Shown here: piece by piece, positions 14,765 through 22,781 of the stretch
Position numbering within the stretch: the first letter of the stretch is position 1
Layout: each line of letters begins with the position of its first letter
From: Bifidobacteriaceae bacterium
Lineage (GTDB): Bacteria > Actinomycetota > Actinomycetes > Actinomycetales > WQXJ01
Assembly: GCA_031265345.1 (NCBI GenBank)
Contig: JAISCU010000067.1
Location: 1-25,310, forward strand
Direction: 5' to 3'
DNA length: 25,310 nt
Notes under the pieces: generated by a model
The model's database searches: none
Seen by the model: the letters and a program-made list of their open reading frames with translations, nothing else
What the model was told of the DNA's origin: nothing
Translations under genes and position numbers: made by a program

Positions 14765-15804
14765 ACGCCATCCGCGACCGGACCACCGGGACGCTCCCGC
14801 CTGCTTGGTCGGCGATACGGAGTTTCGCCGGAAAGCCATGGTTCGGGGCACTCGTGGCCGCCTTCTTGCTCTGGTTCGTGGGCGGCGCCAGCGCCAACAG
14901 CCTTGGGCTTGACTTCTTTGCGGTCAACGCAACCAGCGCTGCGTTCTTGGCACTGGCGGGAATCGCCCAGATGATAGTCATGGCCTCCGGTGGCGCATCA
15001 TTCGATCTCTCCCTGCCCTACATCATCACTTTGTCCGCTTACATCCTGTCGTGGGCATCGGGCGGAATGCTAGGAGGCAGTCAACTGCGAGGCGTGGTTG
15101 TCGCGCTTGGCGTTGGCGCGGGCGCGGGTTTGATCAATGCGCTCCTCATCTGGGTGCTCAAGATTCCGCCCATGGTGGCGACTCTCGCCACGGGCTACAT
15201 CTTGTATAGCTTGATTGTAGGAATCCAGCGCAACAGCACCAGCGTGGCGAGCGGCGGATTCCAGAAACTGCTGCGCGCCCAAGTCTTCGGATTCACCGGC
15301 GCCCTCGGGGTTTGCCTGGCAACCCTGATAGTCGTGGGGCTGGTGCTCAGCCGCGGCCGCTACGGCCGTCACTTGAGAGCCATGGGACAGAATCGGGAGG
15401 CCGCCCGCCTGGCTGGAGTGCATCTCGGCTCAATGGTGACTATCAACTACGTCGTTTCGGGAGTCCTTGCCGCGTGGCTCGGAATCATCATCTCATCGTT
15501 CCAAGGAGCGCCATCAGCAAACCTCGGCACGACCTACCTGATGGGCTCAGTCGCTGCGGTGGTCGTCGGAGGGACCACCATCGCGGGCGGCCGAACCTCC
15601 GTCATCGGCACAGCGTTGGGCGCGCTTGTGCTGACGTTCGTCGTCACCGACTTGATCGTCTGGCAGATGGATCCCGGATACCAAAACGTCATTCAGGGCT
15701 GCATAGTCATCGCGACCGTGTCCCTGGGTGGAGTCATCAAGCTCTTGCGGAGGTCTGGCGCTGGCCGGACCCGGCTAACCCAAAGAAAGGTGGACAAAAC
15801 ATGA
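14761..15804 (+). CDS. CUT2-type sugar ABC importer permease (RbsC-like)
   Basis: A 347-residue inner-membrane permease of the BPD_transp_2 family with about eight to ten hydrophobic segments and the conserved loop VVVGGTTIAGGRTSVIGTALGAL near the C-terminus. A GRYGRHLRAMGQNREAARLAGV segment is the cytoplasmic coupling region. The GTG start overlaps the stop of the ATPase-permease fusion (GTGA), and its own stop overlaps the start of the binding-protein gene (ATGA). These overlaps suggest that all three subunits are made at linked levels. It probably pairs with the permease half of the fusion to form the translocation pore. Confidence 0.92.
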   Translation: MNAIRDRTTGTLPPAWSAIRSFAGKPWFGALVAAFLLWFVGGASANSLGLDFFAVNATSAAFLALAGIAQMIVMASGGASFDLSLPYIITLSAYILSWASGGMLGGSQLRGVVVALGVGAGAGLINALLIWVLKIPPMVATLATGYILYSLIVGIQRNSTSVASGGFQKLLRAQVFGFTGALGVCLATLIVVGLVLSRGRYGRHLRAMGQNREAARLAGVHLGSMVTINYVVSGVLAAWLGIIISSFQGAPSANLGTTYLMGSVAAVVVGGTTIAGGRTSVIGTALGALVLTFVVTDLIVWQMDPGYQNVIQGCIVIATVSLGGVIKLLRRSGAGRTRLTQRKVDKT

Positions 15805-16934
15805 TGAACCCAAGACGGCCGGGCAACCGCATCAAGGCCGCCGCCGTGATCGCGCTATTCGCCCTAGCCACCGTTTCGGCTTGCGCGGATGGCGACGAGG
15901 GCGGCGGAAGCGGCGGCGCAGATGGCACCGGCGGCGCTACCGATACCTCTGCTGATCGAGCCTTCCCAGCCAAAGCGAAGCCAATCACCATAGGCGTCAG
16001 CCAGCCGTTCATGACCAACGCCTGGCAACAAGCACTCATGGTTTCGGCGGAACATGCTGTCGAGACCCTAAACCAGGATGGATATGACATCACACTGGAG
16101 ATGCTTGATGCCAACTCCAACCCGCAGACTCAAGTGCAGCAGATCAACGATCTGGTGCTGAAGGGCGTCGATGTGCTCCTGGTGAATCCGTCATCCTCCA
16201 GCGCCCTTGATGGTGCGGTTGAAGCAGCCATCGACGCAGGAATCCCGACCATTGTGTTCGCGGACGGACCTGTGACCTCAACCGCGCCAATCGAACTCGA
16301 ATACGACGTGACCGGCGGGCAAGAGGAAATCGCGCGCCAAACTTTCGATCTGATTGATGGTAAAGGCAACGTCCTCAACATCCGCGGAGGCGCCGGCTCT
16401 GGCGCCGATCCACTTTGGCAAGCCGGAGTCGAGGCGGCCTTGGAAGACTATCCCGACATTGAGATCGTCGCGGAAGTGTTCGGAGAGTGGGACGAATCCA
16501 CAAGCCAGCAGCGTGTCGCAGGCATCATGTCGACGCTTCCAGAGGTCGACGCCATTTTGACGCAGGGCCAGATGGGTTATGGAGCAGCCCAGGCGTTCTT
16601 GGCCGCAGGCCGCGAAGTTCCGCTGCAGATCTTCGGCACCCCTGGAGTTGAGCTTAAGTTCTGGCAGCAGATCCACGCCGAAAACGGCTACACCACCAAA
16701 GCCAGTTCCTGCGACGCTGGGATCGGATCGATCGCCATCAACGTTGCGGTCGCGCTGCTCAACGGCGAAGAAATCCCAAAGCGGATGAACGCGCCTTTCA
16801 TTACCATCGAGCAAGAAGACTTGGACCAGTTCATTTTGGACATGGAAGCGGCCGGCGTTGACAGCGCCTTCCAGGACTATGACTACCAATGGACACTTGA
16901 CAACATCCTGACACAGGATATTGCCACTCCATGA
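15801..16934 (+). CDS. Sugar-type ABC importer substrate-binding lipoprotein (RbsB-like)
   Basis: A 377-residue lipoprotein. The signal peptide ends in the lipobox VSAC with Cys28 as lipidation site, followed by a Gly/Ser-rich linker (about 31-45). The mature part is a periplasmic-binding-protein type I fold (Peripla_BP_4): ITIGVSQPFMTNAWQQALM, then LDANSNPQTQVQQINDLVLKGVDVLLVNP. It captures the ligand outside the membrane and delivers it to the two permeases. The start ATG 15801 overlaps the previous stop; AAAGGTGG precedes it. The family binds pentoses, polyols, autoinducer-2 and others, so the ligand is not predictable. A strong hairpin follows the gene. Confidence 0.92.
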   Translation: MMNPRRPGNRIKAAAVIALFALATVSACADGDEGGGSGGADGTGGATDTSADRAFPAKAKPITIGVSQPFMTNAWQQALMVSAEHAVETLNQDGYDITLEMLDANSNPQTQVQQINDLVLKGVDVLLVNPSSSSALDGAVEAAIDAGIPTIVFADGPVTSTAPIELEYDVTGGQEEIARQTFDLIDGKGNVLNIRGGAGSGADPLWQAGVEAALEDYPDIEIVAEVFGEWDESTSQQRVAGIMSTLPEVDAILTQGQMGYGAAQAFLAAGREVPLQIFGTPGVELKFWQQIHAENGYTTKASSCDAGIGSIAINVAVALLNGEEIPKRMNAPFITIEQEDLDQFILDMEAAGVDSAFQDYDYQWTLDNILTQDIATP

Positions 16935-16940
16935 GCTGAT

Positions 16941-16972
16941 CGCGGTGGGGCGTCAACATCCGCCCCACCGCG
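16941..16972 (+). terminator. 12-bp perfect hairpin after the binding-protein gene
   Basis: CGCGGTGGGGCG pairs perfectly with CGCCCCACCGCG around an 8-base loop, starting seven bases past the stop codon. There is no T tract. In binding-protein operons such structures often protect the upstream mRNA and reduce read-through, giving more binding protein than downstream enzyme. Confidence 0.7.
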
Positions 16973-17015
16973 CCTGCTCGCGGACGTTCGAACACGCGCA
17001 ATAGCCGGAGGGAAC

Positions 17016-17975
17016 ATGCGAGGACTGCCTGACTACGACCACCTTCCCGCCGTGGCGGGCATGCCGCCAGGCTCTGCTTGGGGGATTTGGGGGGAAGATG
17101 ATTCGCGAGGAACCATCAACACCTTGGAACCGCAGGACGTGCTGCGGGGGGTCCATGAAGTCAAAGACGGGCACGTCTTCTCCCTGAACTGGGACATTGA
17201 GATGCCCAATCCGCCCTTCTTCGGCCGGCAGCCCATGATCCAGCACATCTTCCCGCTGAATCCGAATGCCTTCGATGACCGCTACGACAACTTCTATCCG
17301 CAAGGATCAAGTCAATGGGACGCGCTGTCGCACGTGCGCCACCCAACCTATGGTTACTACAACGGGCGTTCAGGAGAAGAATTCACGGGCCGTCCGGGTG
17401 CGCCATGCGGAGTCGACGCTTGGGCGGGCGGGATAGTGACCCGGGGCGTGCTGCTGGACATCCCCCGGCACTTCGACGCAGTCGGGCGGCACTATGCGGC
17501 GAATTCCAAGACAGACATTGAAGTCTCAGACCTCGCGGGCGCCGCAGCGTCGCAAGGCACAATGATTGAGCCTGGCGATGTCGTATTGGTGCGCACCGGC
17601 TGGATCGAATGGTATCGCGACCATACTGATCAAGCCGACCGGGATGCGCTGGCCGATCCGTCCAGTGGCCGGCTCACCATAGCCGGCCTGAGCGGCGACC
17701 CACAGCTGCCGAAGTACTTGTGGGATTCGGGCGTGGTAGCGATAGCCACGGACAATCCGACTTTCGAGTCTTGGCCCAGGCAGATGCGCGTGGGCGACTA
17801 CCAGCATTTCGAGTTGCTCGCGTTGCTCGGCATGCCCATTGGCGAACTATTCATGCTCGACCAGTTAGCGGACAGGTGCGCCGCAACGGGAAGGTACTCC
17901 TTCCTGTTCAGCTCCGCACCTCTGAACAAAGCGGGCGGGATCGGATCGCCGCCGAACGCCCTTGCAACTACTTGA
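17016..17975 (+). CDS. Cyclase-family (COG1878) metal-dependent hydrolase
   Basis: A 319-residue member of the cyclase/kynurenine-formamidase-like family (PF04199), long form. The conserved block GSSQWDALSH (Gln100, Asp102, His106) replaces the short-form HxGTHxDxxxH metal site, as in other long members. An NNPTFE-like DNPTFESWP segment lies near residue 250. Characterised relatives hydrolyse amides, cyclic imides or lactone-like rings, usually with Zn or Mn. The ATG is preceded by GGAGGG at a good distance. It follows the importer genes and precedes the lactonase-like gene by 21 bases, so it likely opens or hydrolyses the imported compound. The reaction is inferred. Confidence 0.85.
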   Translation: MRGLPDYDHLPAVAGMPPGSAWGIWGEDDSRGTINTLEPQDVLRGVHEVKDGHVFSLNWDIEMPNPPFFGRQPMIQHIFPLNPNAFDDRYDNFYPQGSSQWDALSHVRHPTYGYYNGRSGEEFTGRPGAPCGVDAWAGGIVTRGVLLDIPRHFDAVGRHYAANSKTDIEVSDLAGAAASQGTMIEPGDVVLVRTGWIEWYRDHTDQADRDALADPSSGRLTIAGLSGDPQLPKYLWDSGVVAIATDNPTFESWPRQMRVGDYQHFELLALLGMPIGELFMLDQLADRCAATGRYSFLFSSAPLNKAGGIGSPPNALATT

Positions 17976-17996
17976 CCGTGCACCAGGATAGGAAAG

Positions 17997-18728
17997 ATGG
18001 AACCCCAACTGACGATCCATCCCCTCTGCGTGGGGTTGTTTGGAGGACCGGCGGATCAACCACGCCGCCCAGGCCATTATCTATCAGCAATGTTCGAGTA
18101 CTTGATCATGGGCGGTCAGAGCCCGGTGCTGGTGGACACCGGAACGTTGGGCGGCGAGCAGGCGTTGCTCCGGCAGAACCGAATCCTGGATCAGCTCCCT
18201 GGAATGGACGCAGTCACCGCCCTCAAACGGCTCCGGGTGGGCGCGGATGACATCAAGATCGTGATCAACACCCACCTGCACTGGGATCACGCCTCCGGCA
18301 ACGACCGCTTCCCGCGAGCCAAAATCTTTGTCCAGCGCGATGAGGTGGCACATGCTGTGTGGCCGCTTCCCGAACACCGGCGGTTCTACGACAAGATCCC
18401 CGGCGTGATTCCTTCGTGGCTGAAAGCCTGGGACCAAGTGGAGGCCGTCAGCGGCGACCGCGAAGTGGCGCCCGGCATCACTTTGATCGCCCTGCCTGGG
18501 CATTCGCCGGGGTCGCAAGGCGTCTTGGTGCGGACTGGGACCGGCCCCTTCATAATCGCCGGGGACAACATCAACACGTTTGAAGACTGGCAGCACCGGC
18601 GCCCACCGCGAGTCATAACTGATCACGCTGCCTGGCTAAGGTCGGTCGCAAGGATGGAGGAATTCGGAGGCCGGGTGATCCCGAGCCATGATCTGGCTCT
18701 GATCGACCACCCACCGTTCGGCCTGTGA
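17997..18728 (+). CDS. Metallo-beta-lactamase-fold hydrolase, N-acyl homoserine lactonase-like
   Basis: A 243-residue protein of the AttM/AiiA-like branch of the metallo-beta-lactamase superfamily. The dinuclear zinc site is complete: His93, His95, Asp97 and His98 in HLHWDH, His169 in LPGHSPGS, Asp190 in IAGDN and His231 in IPSHD. Known relatives open homoserine lactones or gamma-butyrolactone. The ATG at 17997 has AGGA upstream. As the last gene of the rightward arm, it more likely acts on a lactone intermediate of the local pathway than on a signal molecule. Quorum quenching cannot be excluded from sequence alone. Confidence 0.88.
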   Translation: MEPQLTIHPLCVGLFGGPADQPRRPGHYLSAMFEYLIMGGQSPVLVDTGTLGGEQALLRQNRILDQLPGMDAVTALKRLRVGADDIKIVINTHLHWDHASGNDRFPRAKIFVQRDEVAHAVWPLPEHRRFYDKIPGVIPSWLKAWDQVEAVSGDREVAPGITLIALPGHSPGSQGVLVRTGTGPFIIAGDNINTFEDWQHRRPPRVITDHAAWLRSVARMEEFGGRVIPSHDLALIDHPPFGL

Positions 18729-18793
18729 CCTGGGCCCACCGCCCACGGGTCCACCGCCCACGCGTGATCGCGTCAGGTGCCCGAGGGCCTTCA

Positions 18794-19825
18794 TCACGCC
18801 CGCGTCAACCGATAAGGCTGCACCTGCCCCACGCCCGGCACCGCCGCCGCCCCCTGCGCCTCGAGCGTCAATTCCGCGTTGCCCACCAACGCCTCGGCCG
18901 TGGACGCATCGACCAGGACCTCGCCCGGAGCGGCCAGCCCCGTCAACCGCGAGGCCAGATTCACCGACGGCCCGAACACATCGCCGAACCGGCCCAGCAC
19001 CCGGCCCCAGACCAAACCGACACGGGCGGGCGGCGTGGCTTTGTCCCGCCCGATCTGCTCCGCCAGGTTCAGGGCGATCAACGATCCTCTGACCGGCTCA
19101 TCGGTCACGAACATGATGCCGTCGCCCAACTCCTTGACCACCCGGCCGCCGCCACGCGACACGATGTCGCGGCACTCCCGCATGAACGCCTGCACCAGCA
19201 GATCCAGCTCGACCGCGTCGAGCTTGGCGGAGATCGCCGTGTACCCGACCAGATCCGCGAACCCGACCGCGCGCTGCAGCGGCAGAGCCTCCGGCGTCGG
19301 CGCGCTGCCCTGCGGGCCCAGCTCCGCCACCGCCTCCCCCACGCGCCGGATGATCCGCGACAGATGCGCCCGCCACGCGTACACCATCTGTTCCTCGAAA
19401 ATGTCGGCCATGTCGGCGATCTTGTCCAAAACCACCAGACGGGCGGACTCGGCGTCGAGCGCGTACCGCTCGGCGGCATCGTCCACCAAAGACTCGAACT
19501 GCCACCAAGCCAAACGCTCCGCCGTGTGCGAGACGGCGCGCAACAACTGCGTCTCGGTCTGGACACCCAACACCCCGTAGGCCGAAACCTCGTGAGACGC
19601 GATGATCGCGTCCACATCTTTGGCGGTCATCGCCGCCTCCCCATCCGCCGGAAGGACCAGCCCCATCGAACGCCAGAACGCCACGACGATCTCACGGTCC
19701 AGGCCGGTCGCTTCCTCGACCTCCGCGACGGTCAGGGTCCGGGGCGCCCCCGCGATGGCGTCTGCCCGGTCCTCGGCGGTCGAATACTCGCCCCGGGCCA
19801 GCTTCTCCACGCGGTCGTCCGGCAC
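18794..19825 (-). CDS. Class III adenylyl cyclase with N-terminal regulatory domain
   Basis: A 343-residue cytoplasmic cyclase. Residues 1 to about 170 resemble the regulatory domain of the mycobacterial Rv1264 type (Ad_Cy_reg), which senses pH there. Residues 183-343 are the catalytic domain. All canonical residues are seen: metal-binding Asp191 (GFADLVGYT) and Asp235 (KELGDG), ATP-selecting Lys231 and Asp282 (GRFGDVFG), and transition-state Asn289 and Arg293 (NLASRL). The Lys/Asp pair indicates ATP rather than GTP, so the product should be cAMP. The protein works as a homodimer. The GTG at 19825 lies 10 bases after birA, so the two form an operon. Confidence 0.9.
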   Translation of the reverse strand: MPDDRVEKLARGEYSTAEDRADAIAGAPRTLTVAEVEEATGLDREIVVAFWRSMGLVLPADGEAAMTAKDVDAIIASHEVSAYGVLGVQTETQLLRAVSHTAERLAWWQFESLVDDAAERYALDAESARLVVLDKIADMADIFEEQMVYAWRAHLSRIIRRVGEAVAELGPQGSAPTPEALPLQRAVGFADLVGYTAISAKLDAVELDLLVQAFMRECRDIVSRGGGRVVKELGDGIMFVTDEPVRGSLIALNLAEQIGRDKATPPARVGLVWGRVLGRFGDVFGPSVNLASRLTGLAAPGEVLVDASTAEALVGNAELTLEAQGAAAVPGVGQVQPYRLTRA

Positions 19826-19835
19826 ACCGACAACC

Positions 19836-20669
19836 CTATAGCCCGTGCGCTCCCGTCATGCCACCGCGCCCGCTGCCCTCCAATAGGTCTCCCCCGTCCA
19901 CGCGCCTGAAGGTCCCGTCCGCGCGCACCAGTCTGAGCGCGCCGTCCGGTTCCAGCGCCTCGGCCAGGCCCTCCACCACGCTCCCGTCCGGTAGCCGCAC
20001 CTCGACCTGCTCCCCCAGAGTCCTCATACGTTGCACGATGCCGCTCCACAACTCCCGACCGCCCCGCGTCCAGCGCTCGTAGTTGGTGGCAGCCGCGCTC
20101 AAGACCGCTATAGCCAGCCAGGTCCGGTCCACATCCGGAGCGCCCACCAGCGCCAGGGACGTGGCGCGGAGCTCGGGCAGCTCGGCCTCCGTTTGGTGGA
20201 CGTTGAGCCCGATGCCGACCACCACGTCCCCGGTAGGTGTCGCGGCGGCCAGCACACCCGCCAGTTTGCGCCCGTCGACTGTCACGTCATTGGGCCATTT
20301 CAGGCCCGCTTGTCCTGGCAGCACCAGGTCCAGCGCCTGGACCGCCGCCAGCGCCACAGCCAGTCCGAGCAGGGTTTTCGGCGCGGCGAGGGTTGCGGGC
20401 GGTCGGAACAGGATCGACGCGATCAGCGAGGTCCGGGGCGGCGCCAGCCATTGGCGCGGGTCTGGTTCCCCCGGGTGAAGGCGTCCCCGGCCCGCGGTCT
20501 GGTGTTCGGCCAACAACGCGGTCAGGTGCGGTGGCGGGGAGGCGGTCGCGGCCCGGCGCGCCAACTCGGCGTTGGTCGAATCGATGGTCTGTGCCACTTC
20601 GACCCCCGCGTACGGCCCCTGGGCCACCAGCGCCTCGGTCAACCGGGCCTGGTCCAGCGGTGCGCGCAT
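19836..20669 (-). CDS. birA: Biotin--[acetyl-CoA carboxylase] ligase, group I
   Basis: A 277-residue biotin protein ligase that adenylates biotin and attaches it to the carrier lysine of acyl-CoA carboxylases. It lacks the N-terminal helix-turn-helix of E. coli BirA, so it should not be a repressor. Motifs: STNAELAR near residue 31, the biotinyl-AMP loop AGRGR at 59-63, KWPND at 124-128, GIGLNV, and a C-terminal SH3-like cap. Between GRGR and the next strand there is a somewhat long Pro-rich insert (about residues 64-80). The ATG at 20669 has only a weak GGGG upstream. It forms an operon with the adenylyl cyclase. Confidence 0.92.
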   Translation of the reverse strand: MRAPLDQARLTEALVAQGPYAGVEVAQTIDSTNAELARRAATASPPPHLTALLAEHQTAGRGRLHPGEPDPRQWLAPPRTSLIASILFRPPATLAAPKTLLGLAVALAAVQALDLVLPGQAGLKWPNDVTVDGRKLAGVLAAATPTGDVVVGIGLNVHQTEAELPELRATSLALVGAPDVDRTWLAIAVLSAAATNYERWTRGGRELWSGIVQRMRTLGEQVEVRLPDGSVVEGLAEALEPDGALRLVRADGTFRRVDGGDLLEGSGRGGMTGAHGL

Positions 20670-20675
20670 ATACCC

Positions 20676-20814
20676 CAGCGTAGTTGCCCGGCCCCGCCGC
20701 CGACCTCAACCAATAAGTCGTCTGGAGACTTTCTGGGCGGCCACACCCGCAGCGTAGTTGCCCGGCCCCGCCGCCGACCTCAACCAATAAGTCGTCTGGA
20801 GACTTTCTGGGCGG
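20676..20814. repeat. Two perfect 65-bp direct repeats, 74-bp period
   Basis: Bases 20676-20740 and 20750-20814 are identical over 65 positions and separated by nine bases. Each contains the core CCTCAACCAATAAGTCGTCT followed by a GAGACTTTCTGGGCGG block, within which AAGTC and GACTT can pair. A third core copy is at 21258-21297. The pair fills the divergent gap between birA and the DUF5709 gene. The second copy is closed by an inverted GGTTGAG (20817-20823) complementary to its CTCAACC. Confidence 0.9.
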
Positions 20815-20875
20815 GCGGTTGAGATTGTGAACGGCCCTTGTTCGGCGCCCCCGGCCAAGGGTGGAGACTTGAAGC

Positions 20876-21235
20876 ATGGAAACCTTCACCGACGCACCCG
20901 ACGACCCGCCCTTCGACATGTACCAGGCGACGCCTGAGGATCTGCTCACTCCCGGCGACCTCGATCCGCTGGACACCGACTACGACCCCCCGGACCGCGA
21001 GCCGCTGGTCGCCAAGCGGCTCTGGGAGGAAGGGGACCATGAGACCCTCGACGAGCGATTGGGCGACGAGACGCCCGAGGTCTGGGACATCGACTCGGAG
21101 TTGGTCGACACCCGCCGCGCCGGACGCCTCGAAGCAGTCGAATCAGGAGGCGTGACAGACATCTTCGCCCAGGACGAGGGCCTCGACGGCCTTGGCGCTT
21201 CCGCCGAGGAAGCAGCCGTCCACTACGAGGACTGA
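20876..21235 (+). CDS. DUF5709 family protein
   Basis: A 119-residue, strongly acidic protein of the actinobacterial DUF5709 family. The family pattern is clear: LDTDYDPPDREP near residue 42, ETLDERLGDETPEVW, RRAGRLEAVESG and the C-terminal ASAEEAAVH. No catalytic motif, signal peptide or membrane segment is visible, and the family has no established function. The ATG at 20876 has GGAG nine bases upstream. The gene is bracketed by the repeat element at 20676-20814 and 21258-21297. It stands alone on this strand. Confidence 0.85.
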   Translation: METFTDAPDDPPFDMYQATPEDLLTPGDLDPLDTDYDPPDREPLVAKRLWEEGDHETLDERLGDETPEVWDIDSELVDTRRAGRLEAVESGGVTDIFAQDEGLDGLGASAEEAAVHYED

Positions 21236-21257
21236 CCCCGCCCCGCTCCGCAGTAGG

Positions 21258-21297
21258 CCTCAACCAATAAGTCGTCTGGAGACTTTCTGGGCGGCCA
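21258..21297. repeat. Third copy of the AAGTCGTCTGGAGACTT repeat element
   Basis: Forty bases match the core of the 65-bp repeats exactly, and the bases after it (AACCCGCAGC) also resemble the spacer after copy 1. It begins 22 bases behind the DUF5709 stop. The rest of the gap to 21536 contains no gene or structure I can support. Confidence 0.85.
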
Positions 21298-21536
21298 AAC
21301 CCGCAGCATCGGCGCCCCGCCGCGACCCAACTGCGGCCCAGACGCCTTCGTTCCCGGAGCAGCCGGGCACGAACGCCCGAAGCCCGCACTTCACCTCCCG
21401 CCAACACATCGGCCAACGCCGACCCGGCAACTCCGGCGCGCGACACGCCGGGCGGGAAGCAGAGACACGGGGAGATGCGGCACCGCGGGAAGCTGGGACG
21501 GCGGCATCGTGCAGCGGGAGCAGCAGGCAGACGAAA

Positions 21537-21575
21537 GCCCGGCCCCGGCATCAAGATCGATGCCGGGAACCGGGC
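21537..21575 (-). terminator. Hairpin terminator downstream of rplL
   Basis: CCCGGCATC (21544-21552) pairs perfectly with GATGCCGGG (21559-21567) around a 6-base loop. Outer arms GCCCGG and CCGGGC (21537-21542 and 21570-21575) extend the stem. It lies about 55 bases after the rplL stop. There is no T tract, which is common for actinobacterial terminators. Confidence 0.65.
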
Positions 21576-21628
21576 GTTGACGGGAACCAGACCTCGGCGG
21601 CCTGAGCGCCCCGCGAACTATTTCAGAA

Positions 21629-22012
21629 CTACTTCAAGGTGACGGTGGCGCCGGCGCCTTCGAGCGCGGCCTTGGCCTTGTCGGCCGTCTCCTTGTTGAC
21701 CTTCTCCAGGATCGGCTTGGGGGCGTCCTCGACCAGGGCCTTGGCCTCGCCCAGCCCGAGCGAGGTGAGCGCGCGCACCTCCTTGATGACCTGGATCTTC
21801 TTGTCGCCGAAGGACTCGAGGATGACGTCGAACTCGGACTGCTCCTCCTCGGGCTCGGCCTCGGCGGCGGGCGCGGCGGCCACGGCCACAGCGGCGGGCG
21901 CGGCGGCGGTCACGTCGAAGACCTCCTCGAACTTCTTCACGAAATCGGAGAGCTCGATCAGGGACATCTCCTTGAATTGATCGATCAGTTGGTCAATGGT
22001 GAGCTTTGCCAT
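21629..22012 (-). CDS. rplL: 50S ribosomal protein L7/L12
   Basis: A 127-residue L7/L12 stalk protein. The N-terminal dimerisation helix ([27 protein letters not shown]) is followed by an Ala/Glu-rich hinge (about 40-60) and the C-terminal factor-binding domain with [24 protein letters not shown]. It recruits elongation factors to the ribosome as several copies on L10. The ATG at 22012 follows AAAGG at eight bases. It is co-transcribed behind rplJ after a 66-base gap that contains an 8-bp inverted repeat. Confidence 0.97.
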   Translation of the reverse strand: MAKLTIDQLIDQFKEMSLIELSDFVKKFEEVFDVTAAAPAAVAVAAAPAAEAEPEEEQSEFDVILESFGDKKIQVIKEVRALTSLGLGEAKALVEDAPKPILEKVNKETADKAKAALEGAGATVTLK

Positions 22013-22044
22013 GTTGGTACTGCCTTTCTTTCGTATCAGCCGGT

Positions 22045-22080
22045 GATCGGCCTGGGAACGTGTGATTGGTTCGGCCGATC
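22045..22080 (-). other. Inverted repeat between rplJ and rplL
   Basis: GATCGGCC (22045-22052) and GGCCGATC (22073-22080) are perfect 8-bp arms separated by 20 bases, and one arm overlaps the rplJ stop codon. It may stabilise or process the mRNA so that L7/L12 is made in excess over L10. Confidence 0.4.
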
Positions 22081-22600
22081 AGGCCGCTGACTCCTGCTTG
22101 TCGCGCAGGGCGTCGACTGTGCGCACCGCCTTGGAAGCGGGTGCGGCGAACATGTAGGCGGCTTGCACCAGCGAGGCTTTGACCACGCCGGCCAGCTTGG
22201 CCAGGGTGACTTCGCGGGAATCCAGCTCCGCCAGTCTGGCCACTTCTTCAGCGCTCATGGCGCGGCCGTCCATGACGCCGCCCTTGACCACTAACGCATG
22301 GTGCGCCTTGGCGAAGTCACGCAGGGCCTTGGCCGCCATGACGGCGTCGCCGTGGACGTAGGCGATGGCGGTCGGCCCCGTCAGGACCTCGTCCAAGCCT
22401 TCGATCCCGGCCTCGCCCAGGGCGATCTTGGTCAGCGTGTTCTTCACCACGGCATAGCTGGCATCCGCCCGCAGGTTGTTCCGCAATTGCCGCATCTCGG
22501 CTACGGTCAGCCCGCGGTACTCGGTCAGCAACGCCGCTTGCGATTCTTCCACCCGTTGGCGGATCTCCTCGACTGCGGCGACCTTCTCCGGGCTCGCCAT
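22079..22600 (-). CDS. rplJ: 50S ribosomal protein L10
   Basis: A 173-residue L10, the base of the ribosomal stalk. The N-terminal rRNA-binding part has EYRGLTVAEMRQLRNNLR, TLTKIA and the GPTAIAYVHGD block. The C-terminal helix binds L7/L12 dimers. The ATG at 22600 is preceded by GAGGAG (in TTGAGGAGAGCC). L10, alone or with L7/L12, typically represses its own operon by binding the leader, and a structured leader is present here. Confidence 0.97.
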   Translation of the reverse strand: MASPEKVAAVEEIRQRVEESQAALLTEYRGLTVAEMRQLRNNLRADASYAVVKNTLTKIALGEAGIEGLDEVLTGPTAIAYVHGDAVMAAKALRDFAKAHHALVVKGGVMDGRAMSAEEVARLAELDSREVTLAKLAGVVKASLVQAAYMFAAPASKAVRTVDALRDKQESAA

Positions 22601-22624
22601 TGGCTCTCCTCAATTGTTGTTACT

Positions 22625-22775
22625 CGGTCCGCCTTGGAGGACCGGCGGGCATAAAGAAAGGGTCCCAGCGCAGCTGCGCAGGACCCTCGGGTCTAGCGTT
22701 CCACCTGCGCAGGTCCGCTCGCTTGAGCTCCTTCGCGCTGGTGGTGTCGCCACCAGCGAACCGGCGTTCTTCGGC
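22625..22775 (-). ncRNA. Ribosomal protein L10 leader (autoregulatory rplJL leader)
   Basis: The leader of the rplJL operon carries several hairpins on the minus strand: a 9-bp stem CGCTGGTGG/CCACCAGCG (22736-22758), the palindrome ACCTGCGCAGGT (22703-22714), a terminator-like stem (22659-22687) and CGGTCC/GGACCG (22625-22644) close to the start codon. The position and layout match the known L10 leader class, where L10 binding controls read-through or translation. The class assignment comes from context and structure, not from a covariance-model match. Confidence 0.65.
22653..22687 (-). terminator. Attenuator hairpin with T tract in rplJ leader
   Basis: On the minus strand AGGGTCC pairs with GGACCCT around an inner GCGCAGCTGCGC palindrome, and TTCTTT follows at once. 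This is a clear intrinsic terminator located about 60 bases before the rplJ start, so it is best read as an attenuator. Confidence 0.75.
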
Positions 22776-22781
22776 GCGGCC

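Noticed and set aside
17997..18728. Quorum-quenching enzyme as firm call for the lactonase-like gene
   Set aside because: The zinc site fits, but context points to catabolism and the substrate cannot be read from sequence.
18725..19909. 394-codon Arg/His-rich frame on the plus strand
   Set aside because: Its composition is typical of an antisense frame in GC-rich DNA, and it lies opposite the adenylyl cyclase.
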